Shown here: positions 38,242-48,060 of the stretch, in pieces
Numbering within the stretch: position 1 is the stretch's first letter
Layout of the letters: every line of letters starts with the position of its first letter
Origin: Bacillus methanolicus
Lineage (GTDB): Bacteria; Bacillota; Bacilli; Bacillales; Cytobacillaceae
Direction of reading: 5' to 3'
DNA length: 64,000 nucleotides
NCBI RefSeq assembly: GCF_028888695.1
Contig: NZ_PNFF01000002.1
Location: 481,001 to 545,000 of the forward strand
The notes under the pieces: generated by a model
The model's database searches: none
Seen by the model: the letters and a program-made list of their open reading frames with translations, nothing else
What the model was told of the DNA's origin: nothing
Made by a program: the position numbers and the translations under genes

Positions 38242-39388
38242 AAGCATGAAGCAGCATTTTCTTTTTCTTGAAAATAACTTCTTTATATTCTTCTATCAGC
38301 CCGTCAAAGATTGATTCCCATGATTGCTTTAAAGCGTATGTTCTCGCTGAATGCTCCATTGTTTTCCGTTTCGCTTCATTCAAGAGAAGCTGCTGGATGG
38401 ATTCAAGAAAATGCTCGTGGTCATGGGAACGGCAAATCATACCTGTTACATTGTTCTGAACAATTCCTGTTACTCCTCCTAAGTCTGCAACAATCGCCGG
38501 TGTTCCAGAAGCGAGGGATTCTAATACAACATTTCCAAATGTTTCAGTTGTTGAAGGGAACACAAACAAATCGGCTTCTGCATACGCCATGGCCAGTTCC
38601 TCACCTTTTAAATATCCCGTCAAGGTTGCATTTTTCTTATCCTTTACGTGATCAAACACTTCCTTGTAACTTGGCCCGTCGCCTGCTATGACCCAATGAA
38701 TTTCTTTTTGAAACTCCGCCGGCATTTCATCTATCATTTTATAAAGAGTGTGGAGGTCTTTTTCCGGAGATAAGCGGCCAACATAAAGAAGAATATAGCG
38801 CTCTTTAATTTGATACCGATTGCGCAAATAGTCGTTTTTCTTTTCAGGATTAAATAAGTAGCAATCGACGCCTCTGCTCCAAATCGAGAGGTTTTGGAAT
38901 CCACTTTCCTCTAAATAATCTTTCGTATCGGAAGATGGGACAAAAATTCTTTCAAATGGCGTGTGAAACCATTTCATATAACGCCATAAAAGTGAAGACA
39001 GCCACGTTAGTTTATAATACTTCAAATACTGGTCAAAGTGGGTATGGTAGGAAGCGACCATTGGGATTCCAAGCCGTTTGGCAGCATGAATCCCATACAA
39101 GCCCATTGTCAGAGGTGTAGCGATATGAACAAGATCAGGCGAAAAATCGCTTACCCGTTTAAGTATATTATAAGGATTAGCAATTGCAGTCCGGCATTCA
39201 GGATAGAATAAAAAAGGAAAGCTCGTAAATTGGTGTGTATTAGGATACATAATTCCTTCCTCTAACTCAGGAACAAAAATCTCATATTCGATTCCTCTTT
39301 TTTCCATATGATCAGCCAGTCTTTTCAACGTTCGCGCCACACCGTTCACTTGCGGATAAAATGTATCCGAAAATAATGCAATACGCAT
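38240..39388 (-). CDS. GT4-family glycosyltransferase
   Basis: This 382-residue protein is a GT-B fold enzyme. The N-terminal domain starts MRIALFSDTFYPQVNGVART with DLVHIATPLTMGLYG and SYHTHFDQY. The C-terminal donor domain has YVGRLSPEKDLHTLYK, VIAGDGPSY and the E-x7-E segment FPSTTETFGNVVLE. It resembles GDP-mannose-dependent alpha-mannosyltransferases and diglycosyl-lipid synthases. The acceptor is probably a lipid at the inner membrane face. GAGGAGG precedes the ATG. The neighbouring PAP2 gene suggests a joint lipid/glycolipid role. This pair is not in the B. subtilis arrangement. Confidence 0.85.
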   Translation of the reverse strand: MRIALFSDTFYPQVNGVARTLKRLADHMEKRGIEYEIFVPELEEGIMYPNTHQFTSFPFLFYPECRTAIANPYNILKRVSDFSPDLVHIATPLTMGLYGIHAAKRLGIPMVASYHTHFDQYLKYYKLTWLSSLLWRYMKWFHTPFERIFVPSSDTKDYLEESGFQNLSIWSRGVDCYLFNPEKKNDYLRNRYQIKERYILLYVGRLSPEKDLHTLYKMIDEMPAEFQKEIHWVIAGDGPSYKEVFDHVKDKKNATLTGYLKGEELAMAYAEADLFVFPSTTETFGNVVLESLASGTPAIVADLGGVTGIVQNNVTGMICRSHDHEHFLESIQQLLLNEAKRKTMEHSARTYALKQSWESIFDGLIEEYKEVIFKKKKMLLHA

Positions 39389-39404
39389 TGTTGACCTCCT
39401 CTTC

Positions 39405-39923
39405 TTAAATAAAATAACTAAAGAACAGAGCTGTCATAGAACCTAAAATTGCCCCTGCTGCTACATCAGATGGGTAGTGGACACCGAGCACAACCCTCGA
39501 AAAAGCCACGAGTGCAGCTAAAGGAAGAAGAAAAGGTACCAATTCTGGAATATATATACAATAAGGAACGACTACTGAGAAAATGGCAGTGGAATGCCCT
39601 GAGGGAAAAGAATGATCCTTAAATAAATAGCCATACACTTTGGCATCAGGCAATGCCAGATAAGGACGAATCCGGCGGAAAAATCGTTTCAATAAGATTG
39701 CAATCAAATGGCTGATCGCCAATGAAAAGCTGGCGGCCAAAACAGTTGATTTCAAGAAGTCCGGACCGACAATATGAAGCAGCAATTGAATAGAAATAGT
39801 AAAACCAGCACCACCGAAATGCGTAATCCATTTAAAAAAGGAAATCACAGTATCCGGCCACCGGTTACAATGATAAAACCAATTTTGATCATATTTATAA
39901 ATCCATGCTTTTGCCCTTTCCAC
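39405..39923 (-). CDS. PAP2-family membrane lipid phosphatase
   Basis: This 172-residue protein has the three PAP2 motifs: KRFFRRIRP, FPSGHST and SRVVLGVHYPSD. It has about five hydrophobic helices. It likely dephosphorylates a lipid phosphate such as undecaprenyl pyrophosphate or phosphatidylglycerol phosphate at the outer membrane face. The start is GTG 39921-39923 with AAAGGGG upstream. It lies 16 bases before the glycosyltransferase gene, so the two form an operon. Confidence 0.88.
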   Translation of the reverse strand: MERAKAWIYKYDQNWFYHCNRWPDTVISFFKWITHFGGAGFTISIQLLLHIVGPDFLKSTVLAASFSLAISHLIAILLKRFFRRIRPYLALPDAKVYGYLFKDHSFPSGHSTAIFSVVVPYCIYIPELVPFLLPLAALVAFSRVVLGVHYPSDVAAGAILGSMTALFFSYFI

Positions 39924-40046
39924 CGGTTGATTTCCCCTTTACAATCGTTTCTTTACAACAATTATAAAGAGCAATAGTAAGAGAAAAATTAAGAAGATGT
40001 AAAGATTTTATTAATCTTAATATTCTGAAAAATAAACGTAACAAAA

Positions 40047-40234
40047 AACGTGCATGAGTTTTAAACTCCCAACCCTAACATGGAAATAGCTTTCATTATA
40101 AACAGAACCAACATAATAAGGCGGTGTGAGCGAAGCCAAGCTCTAAATCTTTACAAAGCTAAACAAGTATCATGTTAAAGATAAGTTCCCATTTCTATCT
40201 TTGTTAGCGTAGCTCCGCCCCTTTTCCACAGAAA
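40047..40234 (+). repeat. Dispersed repeat family, copy 2 (~188 bp)
   Basis: This nearly full-length match to 20686-20874 has scattered substitutions, several of them in paired positions of the GGCGG..GAGC/GCTCCGCC stem. It fills the middle of the gap 39924-40344. No gene is seen in the remainder. Confidence 0.85.
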
Positions 40235-40344
40235 ACGCCCTGCAGATATCATCCGCAGAGCTGCTGTTACTAATATATTTTACCAATACCATGTACCATA
40301 ACCGACAATACTTAAATTGACGGATGAAAAGAACAACATCAATT

Positions 40345-41445
40345 TTATACATTAAAACGGAAATGGATAATGTCACCGTCTTGTACTTCGTAGTCTTTTC
40401 CTTCAAGGCGTACTTTCCCAGCTTCGCGGGCTGCCGCCATGGAGCCGGCCGCTAACAAGTCATCATAAGAAACAGTTTCAGCACGAATAAAGCCTCTTTC
40501 AAAGTCCGAATGAATAATTCCGGCACATTGCGGAGCTTTCATGCCTTTACGGAACGTCCATGCACGCACTTCCTGAACTCCGGCAGTGAAGTATGTGGCA
40601 AGACCCAATAATGAATAAGCTTTTCTAATTAATTGATCAAGGCCGGATTCTTCAATTCCAAGTTCTTGTAAAAACATTGCTTTTTCTTCGCCGTCCAGCT
40701 CTGCAATTTCCGATTCAATTTTTGCACAAACAACAATCACTTCGGAGTTATCTTTTTCCGCGTATTCTTTTACTTGTTGGACATATTCATTTGAAGACGG
40801 ATCGGCAATATCTTCTTCCCCGACGTTTGCCACATATAAAACCGGTTTGATTGTAAGTAGATGAAGCCCTTTGACAACTTTCATTTGTTCATCGGTAAAC
40901 TCTACCGCACGGGCAGGCTTTTCTGATTCAAATGCTTCTTTCAGCATCGAAAGAACTTCAAACTCGAACATGGCATCTTTATCTTTTTGCTTTGCCATCT
41001 TCTCAACACGGCCGATGCGTTTTTCTACTGTTTCAAGATCTGCTAAAATTAATTCCAAGTTAATGGTTTCAATATCAGCAACCGGATCGACTTTTCCGGA
41101 AACATGAGTGATGTTATCATCAGCGAAACAGCGAACAACTTGACAAATCGCATCCACTTCACGGATATGGGACAAAAATTTGTTTCCAAGGCCTTCCCCT
41201 TTGCTCGCACCTTTTACGATCCCGGCAATATCGGTAAATTCAAATGTTGTTGGCACTGTTTTTTTCGGCTGGACAAGTTCTGTTAATTTTGTTAAACGGT
41301 GATCCGGCACTTCGACAATCCCTACATTCGGGTCAATCGTACAGAAAGGATAGTTTGCGGCTTCTGCTCCCGCTTGAGTAATGGCATTGAAAAGTGTCGA
41401 TTTTCCTACATTCGGCAGTCCGACGATACCTGCTGTTAAAGCCAT
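40345..41445 (-). CDS. ychF: Ribosome-binding ATPase YchF
   Basis: This 366-residue Obg-family P-loop protein has G1 GLPNVGKSTLF, switch region TIDPNVG, G3 DIAGIVKGAS and the altered NVGEED at the G4 position that gives ATP preference. A coiled coil follows, with a C-terminal TGS domain (about 280-366). It binds ribosomes and takes part in stress responses. GAGGAGTG sets the start at ATG 41445; an ATG seven codons upstream is rejected. B. subtilis YyaF is the same length. Confidence 0.96.
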   Translation of the reverse strand: MALTAGIVGLPNVGKSTLFNAITQAGAEAANYPFCTIDPNVGIVEVPDHRLTKLTELVQPKKTVPTTFEFTDIAGIVKGASKGEGLGNKFLSHIREVDAICQVVRCFADDNITHVSGKVDPVADIETINLELILADLETVEKRIGRVEKMAKQKDKDAMFEFEVLSMLKEAFESEKPARAVEFTDEQMKVVKGLHLLTIKPVLYVANVGEEDIADPSSNEYVQQVKEYAEKDNSEVIVVCAKIESEIAELDGEEKAMFLQELGIEESGLDQLIRKAYSLLGLATYFTAGVQEVRAWTFRKGMKAPQCAGIIHSDFERGFIRAETVSYDDLLAAGSMAAAREAGKVRLEGKDYEVQDGDIIHFRFNV

Positions 41446-41571
41446 CCCTGTCACTCCTCTGATCATATTATCTATTTAATCCGTTTAGGTTAATGATTAA
41501 AACGAATAAGCCTCTCACAATTATAGATAGTAGCTATTAAAAACACAAGTGTCTGACGCCAAGTAAAAAAC

Positions 41572-41602
41572 AAAAAGAAGCATGATTTATTCCTCATGCT
41601 TC
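41572..41602 (-). terminator. Terminator overlapping the DUF951 gene end
   Basis: GAAGCATGA and TCATGCTTC form a 9-bp perfect stem. On the minus strand TTTTTG follows. The stem spans the stop codon. Confidence 0.8.
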
Positions 41603-41784
41603 ACAAGTATTTTTTTCATTTTTCGTATAAATTTTTTCCGCGGAATTAACACGCTATGGGCGCAGCCTTCGCATTTAATGCGGATGTCCATGCCCATTCT
41701 AATAATTTTCCAGCGGTTTGTTCCGCAAGGATGAGGCTTTTTCATCTCGACAACATCATACAGTCCAAACTCTTTTTCCTCCAT
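41587..41784 (-). CDS. DUF951 family protein
   Basis: This 65-residue basic protein has a PHPCGTNRW...CEGCAHSV pattern, a probable zinc-binding pair, and a C-terminal KKFIRKMKK. It belongs to the DUF951 (YyzM-like) family found next to mscS and ychF in bacilli. Function is unknown; nucleic-acid binding is plausible from its charge. Confidence 0.88.
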   Translation of the reverse strand: MEEKEFGLYDVVEMKKPHPCGTNRWKIIRMGMDIRIKCEGCAHSVLIPRKKFIRKMKKILVKHEE

Positions 41785-41792
41785 TTGCTATC

Positions 41793-42677
41793 CTATTCCT
41801 TTCCTAACTGTTTTTGCGCTTCCTGTTCATCACTTCGGCTGTACATGACAAGGCGCGGGAACGGAATATCGAATCCATGGGCTTCAAGCAACACTTTTAT
41901 TTCCCTTCGCAGCATTCTGGCAATATTGAAATGCCGCATTGGCAATGTTTCAGCTACAATTCTCAAGACTACTTCTGTTGCACCAAGATTTTGAACACCC
42001 AATAGTTCCGGAGGTTTGACGATTTCCTCATATTGATCCGGGAGGTCCTTCAAAAACTCTTGAATGACTTTTTCCGCGCGTTCAATATCTTCATCATAGG
42101 CAATGCTGACGTCTACCACCGCCACGCTGTTATAAATTGAAAAGTTGGTAACCTCTGTAATGCTTCCATTCGGAAGAATATGAAGTTCACCTGTCCAGTT
42201 TTTAATTTTCGTTGTCCGTAAGCCAATTTCCTCTACCGTTCCTTCAAACTGGCCTACACGTATATGGTCTCCTACAGAAAATTGATCTTCAAAAATAATA
42301 AAAAACCCGGAAATGATATCTTTTACAAGACTTTGTGCACCAAAACCGACTGCCAGGCCGACAATCCCTGCCCCGGCTAAAATAGGTTGTACCTTAAAAT
42401 CCAGTGTTGACAAAATCATAATAATAGCAATGAAATAGACAACATATGTAAGCACATTTTCAAGCAATTTCTTTAATGTAGCTTCCCGGCGCTCCGAAAA
42501 ACGAAGGGGAGCTTTTGCCCTCACAAGGAAAATATTTTTGATGATCAGTTTGCCGATCCGCAAAACAATTGCAGAGAGTATCATAATGGCAATAATTTTT
42601 AGCAGGTCTGCTCCAATCGCGATCCATGTATCTTCGTTTAGAATTTTTTCTTTAAGATTATTAATCATTTTTTGCAT
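41793..42677 (-). CDS. MscS-family mechanosensitive channel
   Basis: This 294-residue membrane protein has three TM helices in the first 130 residues. The pore helix contains GAGIVGLAVGFGAQSLVKD, and FSVGDHIRVGQFEGTVEEIG starts the cytoplasmic beta domain. It opens under membrane tension to release solutes on osmotic downshock. AGGTG lies before ATG 42677. It is eight bases upstream of the DUF951 gene. Confidence 0.93.
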   Translation of the reverse strand: MQKMINNLKEKILNEDTWIAIGADLLKIIAIMILSAIVLRIGKLIIKNIFLVRAKAPLRFSERREATLKKLLENVLTYVVYFIAIIMILSTLDFKVQPILAGAGIVGLAVGFGAQSLVKDIISGFFIIFEDQFSVGDHIRVGQFEGTVEEIGLRTTKIKNWTGELHILPNGSITEVTNFSIYNSVAVVDVSIAYDEDIERAEKVIQEFLKDLPDQYEEIVKPPELLGVQNLGATEVVLRIVAETLPMRHFNIARMLRREIKVLLEAHGFDIPFPRLVMYSRSDEQEAQKQLGKE

Positions 42678-42923
42678 AATATCACCTGTTTTCGGGTATA
42701 TTCAAAAGCTGTAAAAATTTCATCGTTCGCACATTTCAAGTGCATCCTTCATTTCATTCATTTAATCTTAACAAGTTTTTATTTTACTTTGTAGTTACTA
42801 ACCGTGCAACCAAAATAAGCTCCTAGTTCTTTTTACCTTGTTTACAGAATTCCCATTTCAGGTATGTATACATAACATAAATTTTCCGTATACTGTTACT
42901 ACTATCGAAAAGGAGTGGAACCA

Positions 42924-43541
42924 ATGAATCTAAAAACCAATTTTTTTGAAAAGCGAGGCGAAGCGGCAAGAATATTTCACGATGAGCAGCTGGCTTCTGA
43001 AAAAATTTCAACCGAATTATTGTCATTTCTTCCAATTATTAGCAGCCGCCCGATCGTTTTTGTTTGTATTGGCACTGACCGCTCAACTGGTGATTCATTA
43101 GGTCCACTTGTCGGAACACTTCTGGAAGAAAAAACGATTGCTCCTTTTCACATATACGGAACGCTTGAAGATCCAATCCATGCAGTTAATCTTGAAGACA
43201 AATTAATGGAGATCAAAGAAAAACATGTTCACCCTTTTATCATCGGAATTGATGCATGCCTTGGACGGTTAAAGAGCGTTGGTGTTATTCAAATCGGTGA
43301 AGGGCCGGTTAAACCCGGAGCAGGAGTGAATAAAGAGCTTCCGCCTGTAGGAGATATTCATATTACAGGTATTGTGAATGTCAGCGGCTTTATGGAATTT
43401 TTTGTATTACAAAATACTAGGCTTAATCTTGTATTAAAAATGGCAAAAACAATTGCAGATGGCATTTATACAGCTAGCCTGGCTTTCCATAACAAACAAT
43501 CATGGAAAGAAGTAAACTTGAGCCTCGATCAAACGAATTAA
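42924..43541 (+). CDS. yyaC: Sporulation protein YyaC (germination-protease-like)
   Basis: This 205-residue protein of the YyaC/DUF1256 family contains IVFVCIGTDRSTGDSLGPLV, PFIIGIDACLG and PGAGVNKELPPVGDIHITG, related to the GPR germination-protease fold. It is forespore-linked in B. subtilis. It is one of the few plus-strand core genes left of oriC. AAGGAGTG precedes ATG 42924. The 246-base divergent gap to mscS holds its promoter, but I cannot call a clear SigF site. Its presence supports a spore-former. Confidence 0.93.
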   Translation: MNLKTNFFEKRGEAARIFHDEQLASEKISTELLSFLPIISSRPIVFVCIGTDRSTGDSLGPLVGTLLEEKTIAPFHIYGTLEDPIHAVNLEDKLMEIKEKHVHPFIIGIDACLGRLKSVGVIQIGEGPVKPGAGVNKELPPVGDIHITGIVNVSGFMEFFVLQNTRLNLVLKMAKTIADGIYTASLAFHNKQSWKEVNLSLDQTN

Positions 43542-43593
43542 TGTAAAAGGGAAGGACCTAAAGAAAAAATTCCCATTGTTTATAACAATAATT

Positions 43594-44298
43594 TTACTGA
43601 AAACAATAAATAATTGCAACGATCAGCCCGGATACGACGATGCCGGGCAATAAATTTGCTACGCGGATTTTTGTTATACCTGTCAAATTTAATCCGATGG
43701 CAAAAATCATCACTCCGCCTGTAGAAGTCATTTCCGCTATAAAGCGATCCATAAGCGCTTGTGGCACAAACCGGTCAATTTGCGTGGCGAAAAGTGCGAT
43801 TGTTCCTTCATAAATCATAACCGGGAAAGCAGAAAACAAAACGCCGATTCCGAGCGTAGTCGTTAAAATTAATGCAGTAAATCCGTCAATAATCGCCTTT
43901 GTATAAAGAACATCGTGATCACCGCGAATTCCACTGTCCAATGCGCCAATAATCGCCATTGCCCCAATTACAAATATCAACGTTGCTGTTACAAAACCTT
44001 GTGAAATGCTGCCCTTGCCTTTAGAGCCGATTTTTCTTTCCAGCCAGTACCCGAGCTGATTTAATTTGTCTTCTAGTGCTAATATTTCTCCAATAACTGC
44101 TCCTAAAACTAAACTAATAATCACAACGAGAAAATTATTGCTTTTGAAGCCCATTTGCAATCCGAGCACCATTACGGCCAGCCCGATTCCGTGCATAACC
44201 GTTGCCTTCATGTGTTCAGGAATGCGGTGGAGCAGTTTCCCTATAAAAGTGCCGACAATAATGAAAAGTCCATTTACAAGCGTTCCTAGTAAAAACAT
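43594..44298 (-). CDS. DUF554 membrane protein
   Basis: This 234-residue protein has about seven TM helices. It starts MFLLGTLVNGLFIIVGTFIG with AAAGGAG upstream and has the DUF554 pattern SQGFVTATLIFVIGAMAIIG...LDSGIRGDHDVLYTKAIIDG. It is similar to YdfK/YqgA. Its function is unknown; a transporter role is plausible. It sits between spo0J and yyaC, 62 bases after spo0J. Confidence 0.88.
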   Translation of the reverse strand: MFLLGTLVNGLFIIVGTFIGKLLHRIPEHMKATVMHGIGLAVMVLGLQMGFKSNNFLVVIISLVLGAVIGEILALEDKLNQLGYWLERKIGSKGKGSISQGFVTATLIFVIGAMAIIGALDSGIRGDHDVLYTKAIIDGFTALILTTTLGIGVLFSAFPVMIYEGTIALFATQIDRFVPQALMDRFIAEMTSTGGVMIFAIGLNLTGITKIRVANLLPGIVVSGLIVAIIYCFQ

Positions 44299-44360
44299 GT
44301 TTTTCTCCTTTGTTGCTAATATCTCTATAAAAAAATAAACCATCGTCTTGTCTTGATGGC

Positions 44361-45218
44361 TTAAGAGGACAAATCATTTGCATCCAATAATTCGAGAATC
44401 CGTTCTAAGTCTTCTTGTGAGAAAAACTCTATTTCGATTTTCCCTTTATTTTTCGTTTTCTTTATATTGACTGTCGTGCCAAACCGCTCACGCAATAATG
44501 ATTCTCTCTCCTGCAGAAAAAGATCTTTTTCAACTTTTTTCTTTTTTGTTTCACGTGAAACATTTTCATTTAATTGTTGGATCAGATGTTCAAGCTGGCG
44601 GACATTTAAATTTTCTTTGATTATTTTTTCAACAACAGCAGCCATTTTTTCTTTATTACGCAAGCCTAATAATGCCCTTCCATGGCCCATTGATATTTGT
44701 CCTTCTGAAATTAACTCCTGAATATTCGGGGGAAGTGATAGAAGCCTTACATGGTTTGCAATATGCGGACGGCTTTTCCCGAGTCTTTTTGCTAATTCTT
44801 CCTGTGTTAAATTTAGTTTTTTCATTAACATTTGATATGCTGAAGCTTCCTCAATAGGAGTTAAATCTTCCCTTTGCAGATTTTCCAAAACCGCTAACTC
44901 CATCATCTGCTGCTCGTTTAAATCACGAACGACAACGGGCACCTTTTCTAAGTTTGCTTCTTTTGCTGCACGATAACGCCTTTCGCCCACAACAATCTCA
45001 TAACCTTTAATGCTTTTTCTGACGATGATCGGCTGCAAAATCCCGTGTTCGAGAATCGATTGTTTCAATTCTTCAATCGCTTCTTGCTGAAAAACCTTTC
45101 GTGGTTGATAAGGGTTGGGACGAAGTTCTTTAATGTTGACTTCCTGAACTGTCTCTCCATTTTCAACTTCCAAATACGTGAAAAATGCATTGAGTCCTTT
45201 TCCTAAACCTTTAGCCAT
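44361..45218 (-). CDS. spo0J: Chromosome partitioning protein Spo0J (ParB)
   Basis: This 285-residue CTP-dependent DNA clamp starts [13 protein letters not shown]. The ParB/Srx CTPase region has [19 protein letters not shown] and [14 protein letters not shown], the helix-turn-helix [20 protein letters not shown], and a C-terminal dimerisation domain. It loads at parS, spreads, and recruits SMC and Soj. It overlaps soj by 8 bases. A perfect parS lies within its own coding sequence, as in B. subtilis. Confidence 0.98.
   Translation of the reverse strand: MAKGLGKGLNAFFTYLEVENGETVQEVNIKELRPNPYQPRKVFQQEAIEELKQSILEHGILQPIIVRKSIKGYEIVVGERRYRAAKEANLEKVPVVVRDLNEQQMMELAVLENLQREDLTPIEEASAYQMLMKKLNLTQEELAKRLGKSRPHIANHVRLLSLPPNIQELISEGQISMGHGRALLGLRNKEKMAAVVEKIIKENLNVRQLEHLIQQLNENVSRETKKKKVEKDLFLQERESLLRERFGTTVNIKKTKNKGKIEIEFFSQEDLERILELLDANDLSS
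44547..44562. promoter_or_regulatory. parS site in spo0J
   Basis: This is an exact TGTTTCACGTGAAACA within spo0J, encoding NVSRET, at the same place as the first parS described in B. subtilis. Confidence 0.97.
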
Positions 45219-45972
45219 TTACAACCACTTCCTTTGCCAAATCTAAATAAACCTCCGTTCCCCTTGATTTTGGATCATATATAATAATCGGTTCTCCATG
45301 GCTTGGTGCTTCACTTAGGCGTACATTTCTTGGAATGATGGTTTTATATACTTTATCTTGAAAATATTTTTTTACTTCTTCGATCACTTGGAGACCAAGG
45401 TTTGTTCTGGCATCAAGCATCGTTAATAAGACACCTTCAATCCGGAGATTATGATTAAGATGTTTTTGAACGAGACGTACAGTATTCAACAGCTGGCTTA
45501 AACCTTCTAGTGCATAGTATTCGCACTGGACCGGAATTAAGACTGAATCAGAAGCGGTTAAGGCATTAATCGTCAGCAAGCCAAGTGATGGCGGGCAATC
45601 AATAATGATATAATCGTAATTTTCTCTCACTTCCTCTAGTGCCCGTTTCAATCGAACTTCCCTTGAAATCGTCGGTACGAGTTCAATTTCTGCACCGGCC
45701 AACTGAATGGTAGCCGGAATTACATCTAAATTTTCAACAGAAGTCGGCTTTATGACTTTTTTGGCTTCTACATCGTCTACTAATACATCGTATATGCATT
45801 GAGCTACGTCAGCTTTTTCAATTCCAACACCGCTGGTAGCATTACCTTGCGGATCTATGTCTACCAATAAAACTTTTTTTCCTATGTATGCTAAGCAGGC
45901 GCCTAGATTGACAGAGGTGGTCGTTTTTCCGACTCCCCCTTTTTGGTTCGCGATTGCAATTACTTTGCCCAC
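45211..45972 (-). CDS. soj: ParA-family ATPase Soj
   Basis: This 253-residue protein has the deviant Walker [19 protein letters not shown] and the switch II region DCPPSLGLL. It forms ATP-dependent dimers on DNA, regulates DnaA at oriC, and partners Spo0J. GTG at 45970-45972 with AGGTGA upstream gives the family length; a longer frame from 46023 adds 17 residues without a ribosome site. Confidence 0.97.
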   Translation of the reverse strand: MGKVIAIANQKGGVGKTTTSVNLGACLAYIGKKVLLVDIDPQGNATSGVGIEKADVAQCIYDVLVDDVEAKKVIKPTSVENLDVIPATIQLAGAEIELVPTISREVRLKRALEEVRENYDYIIIDCPPSLGLLTINALTASDSVLIPVQCEYYALEGLSQLLNTVRLVQKHLNHNLRIEGVLLTMLDARTNLGLQVIEEVKKYFQDKVYKTIIPRNVRLSEAPSHGEPIIIYDPKSRGTEVYLDLAKEVVVNG

Positions 45973-46102
45973 GATGTCACCTACCCTCATTTCCTGTATG
46001 CTTACTCTTTGACTAGTAATCATGTAATCTATTTTATCATAGAAAAGATTGGATAATAGATTTTTTCTCTAAATTCCATAGAAACACAGAATTTTATAAA
46101 CA

Positions 46103-46141
46103 TAAAAATAAGAGAAACGAATCGATTGTTCAGTTTCTCTT
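46103..46141 (-). terminator. noc terminator
   Basis: AGAGAAAC and GTTTCTCT form an 8-bp stem; TTATTTTTATG follows on the minus strand. It separates noc from soj-spo0J. Confidence 0.75.
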
Positions 46142-46155
46142 CTAAGGAATAAGTG

Positions 46156-47025
46156 CTATTTCTTTTTTGGAATGCGAATGGTGAACTGGTAATAATCTTC
46201 AAATTCTTCCTCTTCTGAGTCAAGGGTAATACCGCTTTCTGACACCATTGATAATGATTGGCGAATTGTATTAACCGCAATTCTCATATCTTTGCTGAGT
46301 GCCTTTCTTCTCGGCTGAGGCTTTTTTTCCGTTTGGTCAATCATTTTTGCAACCCGTTCTTCGGTTTGTTTTACATTTAAATTTTTATCAATAATTTCCT
46401 GCAGTAATTTTACTTGTTTATCCGGATCTTTCAATGGAATAAGAGCCCGGGCATGCCGTTCGGTAATTTTCTTATTCAAAAGCGCTTCCTGGACTTCATT
46501 TGGCAGTTTAAGAAGGCGGAGCTTATTTGCAACTGTGGATTGTCCTTTTCCCAACCGTTGTGCCAAAGCTTCTTGCGTTAAATTATGAAGCTCAAGCAAT
46601 TTCCCGTATGCGATCGCTTCTTCAATTGGGGAGAGTTCTTCTCTTTGCAAATTTTCAATCAGAGCCATTGAGGCGGTTTCTGTATCATTAAGATTTTTAA
46701 TAATCGCAGGAACTTCATCCCAGCCAAGCTTTTTCATCGCCCGCCAGCGCCGCTCGCCTGCGATAATTTCAAACTGGTTCTGTCCAAACTCTCTGACTAC
46801 GATCGGCTGAATAATGCCATGTGTATGAATCGTCCGTGCCAATTCTTCTATTTTCTCATCGTCAAATACCGTCCTTGGCTGAAAGCGATTCGGAACGATA
46901 TCTTCGATCGGTATCTTCTTTATTTCTTCCGTATGATCGGTTTCGAATTGTTCAGCCGGAATTTCTATTTCATCTTGTTGATCTTTTTCGCCTAGGCCAA
47001 AAAAGCGTGAAAATGAACGCTTCAT
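46156..47025 (-). CDS. noc: Nucleoid occlusion protein Noc
   Basis: This 289-residue ParB paralogue starts [14 protein letters not shown] after one Met, the membrane-targeting amphipathic helix typical of Noc. The CTPase domain has [13 protein letters not shown] and [10 protein letters not shown]; the helix-turn-helix is [20 protein letters not shown]. It binds its own sites across the chromosome and blocks division over the nucleoid. GTG three bases upstream is an alternative start. Confidence 0.96.
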   Translation of the reverse strand: MKRSFSRFFGLGEKDQQDEIEIPAEQFETDHTEEIKKIPIEDIVPNRFQPRTVFDDEKIEELARTIHTHGIIQPIVVREFGQNQFEIIAGERRWRAMKKLGWDEVPAIIKNLNDTETASMALIENLQREELSPIEEAIAYGKLLELHNLTQEALAQRLGKGQSTVANKLRLLKLPNEVQEALLNKKITERHARALIPLKDPDKQVKLLQEIIDKNLNVKQTEERVAKMIDQTEKKPQPRRKALSKDMRIAVNTIRQSLSMVSESGITLDSEEEEFEDYYQFTIRIPKKK

Positions 47026-47142
47026 CACCCTGCACCACCTTTACGAAACTCCCTATAACATATTCTCTATAAAAATGACAAGTTCCTGCTATTCAAATAC
47101 ATTATAAAACAAATTATGCCACATAATGCGGAAAAAGTAACT

Positions 47143-47859
47143 CTATTCTATAGGTATTTTATTAGGAGTTCCCGGCTTTCTTGGATATTTTTTAGGGGTT
47201 TGCTTTTCTTTTTTTATAATTAAGATGTTCCGTTCGCTTTCCTCTAGAGGCAAACGGAAAGAATGAACACTTTGAAGGTTTCCCCCTAATACGGAAATCG
47301 CTTTTTTGGCTGCTTCCAATTCCTCGTTGGCACTGGCTCCTTTCATCGCGATAAATGTTCCACCTGTTTTTGCGAGCGGCAAACAAAGCTCGCTTAATAC
47401 AGACATTTTTGCCACTGCCCTTGCGGTAACAACATCATAACTTTCACGGTGTTCTTTTTTTTGGCCAAATGTTTCAGCTCGGTCATGAATAAATTGAACG
47501 TTCTTTAATTGTAAAACCTTTCCTAAATGCTCCAAAAAAGTAATTCGCTTATTCAATGAATCAACAATCGTCACATGCAGATCAGGAAAAGCGATTTTCA
47601 AAGGTATACTCGGAAATCCCGCTCCTGCCCCTACATCGCAAACACGCAAAGGTTTCTGAAAATCAAAATAAAATGCTGCCGAAATCGAGTCATAAAAATG
47701 CTTTAAATAAACTTCATTTTTCTCGGTAATGGCAGTCAAGTTCATTTTTTCATTCCACTCGACAAGTGTTTGATAATACGTTTCGTATTGATCTAATTGC
47801 TGTCGGGAAAGGAAAATTCCTTTCCCGGACAGCATCGTTTGAAATTGTTCTATATTCAT
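47143..47859 (-). CDS. rsmG: 16S rRNA (guanine527-N7)-methyltransferase RsmG
   Basis: This 238-residue Rossmann methyltransferase has the AdoMet motif [29 protein letters not shown] and [13 protein letters not shown]. It methylates G527 in 16S rRNA; loss gives low-level streptomycin resistance. AAGGAAGG precedes ATG 47859. It is downstream of mnmG and upstream of noc, the standard order. Confidence 0.97.
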   Translation of the reverse strand: MNIEQFQTMLSGKGIFLSRQQLDQYETYYQTLVEWNEKMNLTAITEKNEVYLKHFYDSISAAFYFDFQKPLRVCDVGAGAGFPSIPLKIAFPDLHVTIVDSLNKRITFLEHLGKVLQLKNVQFIHDRAETFGQKKEHRESYDVVTARAVAKMSVLSELCLPLAKTGGTFIAMKGASANEELEAAKKAISVLGGNLQSVHSFRLPLEESERNILIIKKEKQTPKKYPRKPGTPNKIPIE

Positions 47860-47904
47860 AAGGCCAATCCTTCCTTGGATGTTTGAAAAGCGCAAGCGTC
47901 TTGG

Positions 47905-48012
47905 GAGGCTGGCTCATAAGGGTCTGACTCCCTCCGACAAAGACCATATATAGAATGGTTTTATTATATATTATATTGGAGGGGTTTGAGCCTTTGCTTA
48001 TGAGTCAGCCTC
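47905..48012. repeat. Palindromic intergenic element, copy 1 (108 bp)
   Basis: The terminal inverted repeats GAGGCTGGCTCATAAG and CTTATGAGTCAGCCTC are 16 bp with one mismatch. The inner parts GGTCTGACTCCCTCC and GGAGGGGTTTGAGCC also pair. It lies between mnmG and rsmG. A related copy without the right end is at 57482-57588. Confidence 0.8.
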
Positions 48013-48060
48013 ATGCGATGAATCGCTTCCGAAGCGTTCTTTGTGCAGCCAGACAAGGTT

